A stretch of 20,769 nucleotides of DNA from Faecalicoccus sp. (GTDB lineage Bacteria; Bacillota_I; Bacilli_A; Erysipelotrichales; Erysipelotrichaceae): positions 1-20,769 of the forward strand of contig JAGAWH010000194.1 in NCBI GenBank assembly GCA_017941505.1, read 5' to 3'. The position numbers and the translations under genes are program-made. The notes under the pieces are model-generated. The model searched no databases. It saw nothing but the letters and a program-made list of their open reading frames with translations, and was not told where the DNA came from. This document shows, in pieces, positions 14,672 to 20,769 of this stretch (the stretch's first letter is position 1; each line of letters starts with the position of its first letter).

Positions 14672-15667
14672 ATGGAAGAACTGTTAAATGATTTAATTCG
14701 CTTCGCATTAGAAAAAAAAGCCAGTGATATTCACTTTATCGTTAATCACAATGAGTTAAAGGTACAGATTCGAACGCTTATGGGGATAGAAAATGTGATT
14801 CAGGATATTTGGTCGGTACAGTTATTTGAATATATGAAATTCATATCCGGATTTGATTTAATGAATCCTTTTTTACCGCAGAGCGGTCAGTTTTCGGTTT
14901 CGGTCAATCATAGAATCATCTATTGCCGTTTCAGTGTCATTGTCAACGGAAGCTTAGAAACAGGGGTTCTGCGTTTACTCAATACGGCACCTTCTTTATC
15001 GATTGATGATCTTACCTCCAATCAAAGACATATCGCTTATTTAAAAAGTCTGATTCATTTGCGCCAGGGTTTAGTCATCGCAGTAGGCCCGACCGGTTCC
15101 GGAAAAACCACCACATTACATGCCATATTACATGCGATATCACTTGAATCGGGTCATAAGGTAGTTTCCCTGGAAGATCCTATTGAAATTGAAGATGATA
15201 ACTATTTACAGCTGCAGATTAATGATCAAATCGGATTTACCTTTGAAAAGGGAATTGAAGAGCTTTTAAGACATGATCCGGATGTCATCCTAATCGGTGA
15301 GACACGCAATGAGTATGCAGCCCGCATGATGGTGCGCTGTGCTCTGACCGGTTCTCTGGCATTTACCACACTGCACGCTAAAAACGCTATGGAAGCTATA
15401 CAGCGATTATTAAATCTTGGTTTAACAACTTTTGATTTAAAGGATACCTTAACCGCTGTGATTGGGCAGAGATTATATCGAAATACGAAAGGAGAAAGAG
15501 AATGCATTTATGAAATTCTTACCGGAAAAGATCTTCAATACGTCATCGCAAACCAGGCCTACCCCGAAGGATTTACCACTCTCGAAAAAGAAATCGCTAT
15601 GGCAATTGCTGACAAGCGAATTGACGATCCGCAAGCCGAGTGGGATCTTAAAAGTTTCCAAAAGTGA
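14672..15667 (+). CDS. comGA: Competence pseudopilus assembly ATPase ComGA
   Basis: Cytoplasmic type II secretion/type IV pilus ATPase that powers assembly of the DNA-uptake pseudopilus with the membrane protein ComGB. Length 331. Walker A is GPTGSGKT (139-146), the Asp box contains LEDP (167-170), Walker B is DVILIGE (204-210) and the His box TTLHA (232-236). The N-terminal domain (about 1-110) is the PAS-like N2 type, and the protein lacks the tetracysteine zinc motif of many PilB proteins. ATG 14672 follows GGAGGTG (14661-14667). It is the first gene of a complete seven-gene comG operon; its last 47 bases may overlap comGB. Upstream there is only a TATAAG (14650-14655) as a weak -10 and no recognisable -35. 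Confidence 0.95.
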   Translation: MEELLNDLIRFALEKKASDIHFIVNHNELKVQIRTLMGIENVIQDIWSVQLFEYMKFISGFDLMNPFLPQSGQFSVSVNHRIIYCRFSVIVNGSLETGVLRLLNTAPSLSIDDLTSNQRHIAYLKSLIHLRQGLVIAVGPTGSGKTTTLHAILHAISLESGHKVVSLEDPIEIEDDNYLQLQINDQIGFTFEKGIEELLRHDPDVILIGETRNEYAARMMVRCALTGSLAFTTLHAKNAMEAIQRLLNLGLTTFDLKDTLTAVIGQRLYRNTKGERECIYEILTGKDLQYVIANQAYPEGFTTLEKEIAMAIADKRIDDPQAEWDLKSFQK

Positions 15668-16592
15668 GTTGCAGCAGTTTGCCTTATTTGCCAATCAGGG
15701 TTTAGATATGACCACCGTAATTGAACTGGTATTCAAGGAGCATGAAAAGATTTTATCCCGTCTAAAAGAAGGACAGAAGCTTTCCAGGATATTAACGGAA
15801 AACACAGGAGATCCCTATTTTCAAACACTTCGTATCTTAATGGATCATCTATCCGTCAAAGAGGCTATTGAAACCTGCAATTTCGTCCATCAAAGTTTTT
15901 TTTCTTTATGGAAGGAGAGCTTAAAAGAATTGTTTTATCCGTTTATTCTGTTTGTGTTTTCCTTCTTTATGATTCTATTTTTCGATGACTATATTCTTCC
16001 GCAGATGTCAGCTTACACAGGCTCTGAACACAATCCGCTGATTTCCTTTTTAAAGATTCTTTATTTTATTCTTTTGATCATGATTCTTATGGCATTTATT
16101 TTTCTTGTCTATTTAAATAGAGCTTCTTTAGATAAAAAAAGATCATGGATGTCTAAAGCTGTAGGTATGCCATTATTCAGACAGATGAATTCACTTCAAT
16201 TTTCCCGTATTCTTCAATCGCTTCTCAACAAAGGAATATCCACCCAGGAATGTTTTGAAATTATGTATACCATGGATTTTAATCCTTTTATCTACTGCAG
16301 TGTAGATCATGTTTTAAAAGCTTTAAATCATGGTCAAACTCTGGAACATGCATTTGAGAGCTGTATCTTTTTTGATTCAGTTTTCATTAAACTGACAAGA
16401 CTTGGATTATTTAGCGGTTCACTTGAAAGAGTTCTTGTTCTGTACAATCAGACCACAATGAATTTGATCAAAGAAAAAATTCATAAAATATGTATTTGGA
16501 TACAGGCTTTTTCTTATTTTGGGGTAGGCATTGTGGTGATGGTTGTTTATCAAGTCTTATTGATGCCGCTTGAAATGTTTAATTCCATCTAG
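15621..16592 (+). CDS. comGB: Competence pseudopilus membrane platform protein ComGB (GspF/PilC family)
   Basis: Inner-membrane platform for pseudopilin assembly. The F-domain begins at SKSELQQFALFANQGLDM (13-30). Three hydrophobic segments are visible, about 105-127, 145-166 and near the C-terminus (IWIQAFSYFGVGIVVMVV). The second F-domain is SLQFSRILQSLLNKGIS (191-207). The start is uncertain. TTG 15621 gives 323 residues, usual for the family, and a 47-base overlap with comGA. TTG 15669, one base after the comGA stop, would cut into the F-domain. ATG 15510 has AAAGGAG at 15488 but would overlap comGA by 158 bases and add a tail that looks like shadow translation. None of the late starts has a clear ribosome site, so expression may depend on coupling to comGA. 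Confidence 0.85.
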   Translation: MTIRKPSGILKVSKSELQQFALFANQGLDMTTVIELVFKEHEKILSRLKEGQKLSRILTENTGDPYFQTLRILMDHLSVKEAIETCNFVHQSFFSLWKESLKELFYPFILFVFSFFMILFFDDYILPQMSAYTGSEHNPLISFLKILYFILLIMILMAFIFLVYLNRASLDKKRSWMSKAVGMPLFRQMNSLQFSRILQSLLNKGISTQECFEIMYTMDFNPFIYCSVDHVLKALNHGQTLEHAFESCIFFDSVFIKLTRLGLFSGSLERVLVLYNQTTMNLIKEKIHKICIWIQAFSYFGVGIVVMVVYQVLLMPLEMFNSI

Positions 16593-16603
16593 AAAGGACA
16601 TTT

Positions 16604-16900
16604 ATGAAACGAAACGCATTTACAATTTTAGAAATGATGATTGTATTACTCATCATGACAATTATTTTACTGGTGACACTTCCCAATATTCAGCAGAAGG
16701 AAAAGATTATTCGCGCTAAGGGATGTGAGTCTTTGGTTGAAATTGTGAATTCACAGATTTTATTGTATGAAATTGAGCACGATCAAACACCGGGTTCAGT
16801 ATATGATTTGATTGCCGAAGGGTATTTAAAGGAAGACCAGGCAAAATGCCCAAATGGTATGGAGGTGATGATTGTTGATGGACAGGCCCAAGCACAATAA
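16604..16900 (+). CDS. comGC: Major competence pseudopilin ComGC
   Basis: Small secreted pilin-like subunit forming the body of the pseudopilus. In 98 residues the type III signal is KRNA-FTILEM: cleavage by the prepilin peptidase falls after A5, so mature F1 is followed by E at +5 (E10), then a hydrophobic helix to about residue 27. Alanine replaces the usual -1 glycine; by memory, streptococcal ComGC does the same. C41 and C82 match the disulfide pair of Bacillus ComGC. The CPNG block (82-85) is also family-like. ATG 16604 follows AGAAAGGA (16591-16598), 11 bases after comGB. Its end overlaps comGD by 23 bases. Confidence 0.94.
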   Translation: MKRNAFTILEMMIVLLIMTIILLVTLPNIQQKEKIIRAKGCESLVEIVNSQILLYEIEHDQTPGSVYDLIAEGYLKEDQAKCPNGMEVMIVDGQAQAQ

Positions 16901-17267
16901 CGGCTTTACTCTTTTAGAAGCACTTCTTGTTCTATTCATATTGTCCGTATCCATTTTTTCCTTCTCAGTGATCCATCACAAACCATCCTTAGAAATCGTC
17001 TGTAAAAAAATCATGAACTTATCCGTTACTATGCAGGAAAGGGCTTTTTCTCAAAAAGTGAATCAATATGTGCAGATTCATACCCATGAAGCTGTTTTTG
17101 AAGAAACGATTTACTACTACCCAGAAGGGATTGTCTGTGAAGGGTATGATTATCACTACAATGCGAAAGGGAATATTAATCAGGCAGGAAGTATTACCTG
17201 TACCGATTCAAAAAGTATGAAAAGAATTGTTGTGCAGTTAGGAAGTGGGCGAATGCGTATTGAATAG
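16878..17267 (+). CDS. comGD: Minor competence pseudopilin ComGD
   Basis: A 129-residue pilin-like protein with prepilin motif HNNG-FTLLEALL: cleavage after G9, E at mature position 5, then a hydrophobic helix LLVLFILSVSIFSFSV. It is a minor subunit of the pseudopilus tip complex by analogy with other comG operons. GGAGGTGATG (16861-16870) lies inside comGC and serves as ribosome site; three starts are possible in frame, TTG 16872, TTG 16875 and ATG 16878. ATG was chosen; spacing fits any. The end overlaps comGE by 8 bases. Confidence 0.9.
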   Translation: MDRPKHNNGFTLLEALLVLFILSVSIFSFSVIHHKPSLEIVCKKIMNLSVTMQERAFSQKVNQYVQIHTHEAVFEETIYYYPEGIVCEGYDYHYNAKGNINQAGSITCTDSKSMKRIVVQLGSGRMRIE

Positions 17268-17418
17268 AAACGGCAGTACACTTTTAGAAGTATTATTAGC
17301 GCTTCTGGTATTAGGGATTTGTTCACTTCTTATTGCGGCAGCCGCAAGATCGATATGGAATACAAAGGGGATGTTGATCCATGAACAATTGGAAACAGAA
17401 TGGTACTATACACCCTAG
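17260..17418 (+). CDS. comGE: Minor competence pseudopilin ComGE, very short
   Basis: A 52-residue frame wedged between comGD and comGF and overlapping both. It encodes a prepilin signal, NRNG-STLLEVLLALLV (3-18): cleavage after G5, E at mature position 5, hydrophobic helix, then about 25 further residues. Bacillus ComGE is about twice as long by memory, so this is a minimal or shortened form. The start is taken as TTG 17260 (TTGAATAG overlaps the comGD stop). GTG 17245 would add five residues and lies close to the partial site TAGGA. The conserved signal, its place and absence of stops support a real gene; the lack of a good ribosome site suggests translational coupling. Confidence 0.8.
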   Translation: MNRNGSTLLEVLLALLVLGICSLLIAAAARSIWNTKGMLIHEQLETEWYYTP

Positions 17419-17797
17419 AATCAATGGTTTTACCTTAGTGGAAGCTCTCGTTGCGCTTATGGCAAGCGGCTTAGTTGCCATTTGTTTTGTACTGGTGTTA
17501 CAGGCATGCGTACATATGGTCAATCAGGATGTAGATCATCAGGAGCAGTTTTCAATTTTACAGCTTCGCCAGATTGCAGCTTTAAGCGATCATTGTAAAG
17601 TAGAAAATGAATGGATGGTCTGCAGTTATATGAAATCGGATATTGCGGTAGGCTTTGATGCCAACCGTCTGGTGAAAATTGAAGGATATGAAATATTTAT
17701 GGAGGATATCGATTATGCCGGATTCTATGATCAAGATGATCATATCTATCTTAAGTGGGAAAAGAAGGGGAAAGGATATCAGGCCCAAATCAATTAA
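17381..17797 (+). CDS. comGF: Minor competence pseudopilin ComGF
   Basis: A 138-residue pilin-like protein with a 16-residue leader ending RING, then FTLVEALVAL: cleavage after G16 and E21 at mature position 5. Hydrophobic helix to about residue 42; the C-terminal half fits ComGF in length and in order. ATG 17381 follows AAAGGGG (17364-17370) inside comGE and overlaps that gene by 38 bases, typical of tightly packed comG operons. It likely helps form the minor-pseudopilin tip with ComGD, ComGE and ComGG. Confidence 0.88.
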   Translation: MNNWKQNGTIHPRINGFTLVEALVALMASGLVAICFVLVLQACVHMVNQDVDHQEQFSILQLRQIAALSDHCKVENEWMVCSYMKSDIAVGFDANRLVKIEGYEIFMEDIDYAGFYDQDDHIYLKWEKKGKGYQAQIN

Positions 17798-18158
17798 CGG
17801 ATATATTTCGATGATGGGGATGATTGTCTTTTTTGTGGTCCTGCAGACAGTATCTTTAATGGTAGTTTACTCCATGAGCGGCTCCACGTTATTAAAGGCA
17901 GATAAACAGAGTATTTTGGATTTATCCATATTGTCCCATGCCAGACACATTATCGAAAACAATCAATATGTGGAAAGATGTCATTTACCTCTGTCTAACC
18001 GTATTGAATATGAAAATATTGTGGTTGACAATACGCAGGTTGAATTAGTTGACCATCAAACATTTGTATCCTGTAAGTATGAAACGGAATATCCTGTAGA
18101 GATGCGGATATACTATGATGCTCACCAAATTATCGGTTATGAAATCGAATCATATTAA
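17736..18158 (+). CDS. comGG: Minor competence pseudopilin ComGG (start uncertain)
   Basis: The last comG gene, 140 residues from ATG 17736. SING-YISMM (19-27) resembles the NG cleavage context of its neighbours, but the mature +5 residue is M, not E, and the helix MGMIVFFVVLQTVSLMVV follows. Known ComGG proteins also lack the typical Glu, so it would be the non-canonical pseudopilin capped by the others. The N-terminus is unclear: ATG 17736 overlaps comGF by 62 bases without a ribosome site, ATG 17811 would lose the leader, and GGGGAAAGGAT (17767-17777) is a strong-looking site followed by no ATG, GTG or TTG in frame (only ATC or ATT). A rare start codon is therefore possible. Stop at 18156-18158. 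Confidence 0.75.
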   Translation: MIISILSGKRRGKDIRPKSINGYISMMGMIVFFVVLQTVSLMVVYSMSGSTLLKADKQSILDLSILSHARHIIENNQYVERCHLPLSNRIEYENIVVDNTQVELVDHQTFVSCKYETEYPVEMRIYYDAHQIIGYEIESY

Positions 18159-18159
18159 G

Positions 18160-18188
18160 TTGACGAAGCTTTCAAATCATGGTAAATT
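18160..18188 (+). promoter_or_regulatory. Promoter of the leuS T-box transcript
   Basis: TTGACG (18160-18165, 5 of 6), 17 bases, TAAATT (18183-18188) with TG at 18180-18181. It begins 2 bases after the comGG stop and puts +1 near 18195, at the 5' edge of the T-box Stem I. Confidence 0.7.
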
Positions 18189-18194
18189 CTTTGG

Positions 18195-18405
18195 TATAAG
18201 CGATGATTTAGAGTAGTAAAGGAACCTTTATTTTTTAGAGAATTACCGGCTGGTGAAAGGTAATAAATAAAGTCTTTGAACTCGCTAATGAGCTGATAAG
18301 TAATGTTATCCGTAATTCTTGCGATAAAAGAAATTGAGTGCACAATTTTTATTGTGAACTAAGGTGGTACCGCGTTAAAACGTCCTTAGATCGGGGCGTT
18401 TTTTT
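18195..18405 (+). promoter_or_regulatory. T-box riboswitch, leucine (specifier CTC), upstream of leuS
   Basis: Senses uncharged tRNA-Leu and lets transcription continue into leuS. Conserved parts in order: K-turn GATGA (18202-18206), AGTA (18212-18215), AGAGA (18237-18241), GGCTGGTGAAA (18248-18258), then GAA followed by the specifier CTC (18281-18283, a Leu codon). Stem III is CACAAT (18341-18346) with ATTGTG (18351-18356). The T-box AAGGTGGTACCGCG (18361-18374) contains TGGT, whose last base fits the A73 discriminator of tRNA-Leu. CTAAGG (18359-18364) and CCTTAG (18384-18389) form the antiterminator, in competition with the terminator. Confidence 0.95.
18379..18405 (+). terminator. Regulated terminator of the leuS T-box
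   Basis: AACGTCC (18379-18385) pairs with GGGCGTT (18394-18400, one G-T) and is followed by a T-run to 18405. Its left arm shares CC with the antiterminator helix, so the two structures exclude each other. Confidence 0.88.
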
Positions 18406-18426
18406 GTTTATAAGGGAGGTAATGGT

Positions 18427-20769
18427 ATGTACGATCATAATTCAATTGAAAAGAAGTGGCAGAAGCGCTGGCTGGAAGAAAAGACCTTTGCCTGTGATAC
18501 TTCCGACTTTTCAAAAGAAAAATTCTATGTGCTGGATATGTTCCCATATCCAAGCGGCAACGGTTTGCATGTAGGACATCCGGAAGGATATACGGCAACG
18601 GATATTATTGCCAGAAAGAAAAGAATGGAAGGCTATAACGTATTACATCCGATGGGATGGGATTCCTTCGGTCTTCCGGCTGAACAATATGCGATTAAGA
18701 CAGGAAATCATCCTTCAACATTCACAAAGATGAACATTGATCACTTCCGTGATCAGATTCAGTCATTAGGTTTCAGCTATGACTGGGACCGTGAATTTGC
18801 GACCAGTGATCCATCCTACTATAAATGGACGCAATGGATCTTCTTGCAGCTGTATAACCGCGGCTTGGCATATGTAGATGAAATTCCTGTAAACTGGTGT
18901 CCGGAATTAAAGGCAGTACTGGCCAATGAAGAAGTTGTAGATGGTAAATCGGAAATCGGTGGATATCCGGTTATTCGTAAGCCGATGCGTCAGTGGGTAT
19001 TGAAAATTACCGATTATGCAGAAAGACTGCTGGAAGATCTGGAATTATGTGACTGGCCGATTTCTACCAAAGAAATGCAGAAAAACTGGATTGGTAAATC
19101 ACAGGGTGCCAATGTAGTATTTAAGATTGATGGCCATGATAAGGAATTTACCGTATTCACAACACGCTGCGATACGTTGTTCGGTGCTACGTATTGCGTA
19201 ATGGCTCCGGAACATCCATTTGTCAAAGAAATTATGACAGCGGATAAAAAGGATGAAGTAGAAGCTTATATCCAGGAATGTCAGACTAAATCCGATTTGG
19301 AAAGAACCGATCTGAACAAGAATAAGACAGGTGTATTTACCGGTGCCTATGCGATCAATCCGGTTAACGGCAAGAAGATTCCAATCTGGATTTCTGACTA
19401 TGTATTAGCCTCTTACGGAACCGGTGCAATCATGGCCGTTCCTGCTCACGATACCCGTGACTATGAATTCGCAAAGAAATTTGATTTGCCGATCATTCCT
19501 GTATTGGAAGGCGGTAATGTGGACCAAGAAGCATATACTGAGGATGGATTACATATCAACTCCGAATGGTTAGATGGATTGGATAAGAAAGAAGCCATCG
19601 ATAAGATGGTTGCCTGGTTAGAAGAGCATCATTGCGGTGAAGCCAAGGTTACTTATAAATTACGTGACTGGTTATTCTCTCGTCAGCGTTATTGGGGAGA
19701 ACCGATTCCTATTATCATGATGGAAGATGGCACAATGCGTACTGTAGATATTGATGAACTGCCATTAGAATTACCGGCTACGACAAACTTTAAGCCAAGC
19801 GACAACGGAGAAAGTCCATTAGCTAATATTCCGGATTTCTTAAATGTTGAAATCGATGGTGTAAAGGGTACCCGTGAGACCAATACGATGCCGCAATGGG
19901 CAGGTTCCTGCTGGTATTATATCCGCTATATCGACCCGCATAATGATGAATGCATCGGTGATCCAAAACTCTTGGAGCACTGGCTGCCGGTTGACTTATA
20001 TGTCGGTGGTGCAGAACATGCGGTATTACATCTGTTGTATGCACGTTTCTGGCATAAGGTATTGTATGACTGCGGTGTAGTAAAGACTAAGGAACCATTC
20101 GCAAAATTATTCCACCAGGGTATGATCTTAGGTCCAAACGGAGTTAAGATGTCAAAATCCCGTGGAAATGTCATCAACCCGGATGAAATCGTAGAATCCC
20201 ATGGTGCCGATGCACTTCGTGTATATGAAATGTTTATGGGACCGTTAGAAGCATCTTTACCTTGGTCAACAAGCGGTTTGGATGGAACTCGTAAATGGTT
20301 GGAAAGAGTAAACCGTTTCTATCATGAAGTAGCTGAAATTACCGATACAAATGATGGCAAACTGGATCGTGTTTACAACGAAACCGTTAAGAAAGTATCC
20401 GGTGATATCGATACACTCAACTTCAATACTGCCATTTCGCAGATGATGATCTTTATCAATGAAGCTTATAAGACAAAGACCATTTATCGTGAATATGCGG
20501 AAGGCTTTGTGAAGATGTTTGCCTGCTTCGCACCGCATTTAGGTGAAGAATTATGGCAAACCTTAACAGGTGAAGCAGGCATTTCTTATGTCGCTTGGCC
20601 AACATTTGACGATAGCAAACTTCAAGATGATGAAGTCGAAATCGTCCTTCAAGTTTTAGGCAAAAACAAAGCTAAAGTCATGGTACCAACAGGTGCTTCA
20701 AAAGATGAACTGGAAAAAATTGCCCTTGAAAATGATGTGATCAAAGACTTAATCGCTGGTAAAACAGTC
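18427..20769 (+). CDS. leuS: Leucine--tRNA ligase, 3' end beyond the window
   Basis: Class I aminoacyl-tRNA synthetase that charges tRNA-Leu in the cytosol. The open frame runs 781 codons to the window edge without a stop; full-length proteins of the family have about 800-870 residues, so only the last part of the C-terminal domain is missing. The HIGH-type motif is HVGH (48-51) after [10 protein letters not shown], and the KMSKS loop is at 574-578. The CP1 editing domain is present, with TTRCDTLFG and [15 protein letters not shown] 18427 follows GGGAGGT (18413-18419); the nearby ATG at 18422 is out of frame. Expression is controlled by the leucine T-box directly upstream. No frameshift or damage is seen. 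Confidence 0.97.
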   Translation, partial: MYDHNSIEKKWQKRWLEEKTFACDTSDFSKEKFYVLDMFPYPSGNGLHVGHPEGYTATDIIARKKRMEGYNVLHPMGWDSFGLPAEQYAIKTGNHPSTFTKMNIDHFRDQIQSLGFSYDWDREFATSDPSYYKWTQWIFLQLYNRGLAYVDEIPVNWCPELKAVLANEEVVDGKSEIGGYPVIRKPMRQWVLKITDYAERLLEDLELCDWPISTKEMQKNWIGKSQGANVVFKIDGHDKEFTVFTTRCDTLFGATYCVMAPEHPFVKEIMTADKKDEVEAYIQECQTKSDLERTDLNKNKTGVFTGAYAINPVNGKKIPIWISDYVLASYGTGAIMAVPAHDTRDYEFAKKFDLPIIPVLEGGNVDQEAYTEDGLHINSEWLDGLDKKEAIDKMVAWLEEHHCGEAKVTYKLRDWLFSRQRYWGEPIPIIMMEDGTMRTVDIDELPLELPATTNFKPSDNGESPLANIPDFLNVEIDGVKGTRETNTMPQWAGSCWYYIRYIDPHNDECIGDPKLLEHWLPVDLYVGGAEHAVLHLLYARFWHKVLYDCGVVKTKEPFAKLFHQGMILGPNGVKMSKSRGNVINPDEIVESHGADALRVYEMFMGPLEASLPWSTSGLDGTRKWLERVNRFYHEVAEITDTNDGKLDRVYNETVKKVSGDIDTLNFNTAISQMMIFINEAYKTKTIYREYAEGFVKMFACFAPHLGEELWQTLTGEAGISYVAWPTFDDSKLQDDEVEIVLQVLGKNKAKVMVPTGASKDELEKIALENDVIKDLIAGKTV

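Noticed and set aside
15510..15620. ComGB starting at ATG 15510
   Set aside because: It would overlap comGA by 158 bases, and the added residues do not resemble the family. Kept as an open question in the findings, not used as the start.
1..20769. CRISPR arrays, insertion sequences, tRNA genes or phage genes
   Set aside because: No regularly spaced direct repeats, transposase motifs, terminal inverted repeats with target duplications, or cloverleaf-like sequences were seen. All coding space is accounted for by core genes.

Overview
The window is a chromosomal core region of a low-GC Gram-positive bacterium (Bacillota). The gene content, AT-rich spacers, strong Shine-Dalgarno sites, T-box leader, competence pseudopilus operon and glyS-dnaG-sigA order suggest a Firmicute near the Erysipelotrichia. 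That lineage call is inference, because no search was possible. There are no insertion sequences, tRNA or rRNA genes, or CRISPR arrays.

Layout. (1) 230-4680, + strand: glyS, dnaG and sigA, tightly packed; they supply glycyl-tRNA, replication primers and the housekeeping sigma factor. (2) 4831-6093, + strand: trmK, then a 161-residue protein that is a cut-down, diverged relative of sigma regions 1.2-2.4. (3) 6106-7008, - strand: ispH, the last MEP-pathway enzyme, with a promoter placed so that its mRNA should be leaderless. (4) 7126-9302, + strand: the RNA helicase gene cshB, overlapping nfo (endonuclease IV). (5) 9312-10361, - strand: ispG, the MEP step before IspH; it shares a bidirectional terminator with nfo. 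(6) 10515-11468: a lone D-2-hydroxyacid dehydrogenase. (7) 11647-13964: a class B penicillin-binding protein (MrdA type), then rpmG (zinc-ribbon L33). (8) 14002-14613: a metallo-beta-lactamase-fold hydrolase with no Shine-Dalgarno site. (9) 14672-18158: a complete comGA-GB-GC-GD-GE-GF-GG operon for the DNA-uptake pseudopilus, with chained overlaps; comGE has only 52 codons. (10) 18160 to the end: promoter, leucine T-box riboswitch (specifier CTC) and leuS, which runs off the window after 781 codons.

From memory, the order sigA, trmK, ispH, cshB, nfo matches the Bacillus subtilis sigA-yqfN-yqfO-yqfP-yqfR-yqfS neighbourhood. The difference is that the slot next to trmK, normally a Nif3-like gene (yqfO), here holds the sigma-like orphan. 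That orphan is the strongest candidate in the window for something undescribed. It aligns without gaps to SigA across regions 2.1-2.4, keeps an intact frame and a good ribosome site, but lacks regions 3 and 4 and the promoter-melting aromatics.

Most transcription units end in clear hairpin plus T-run terminators, and six proposed promoters carry an extended -10 (TG one base before the hexamer).
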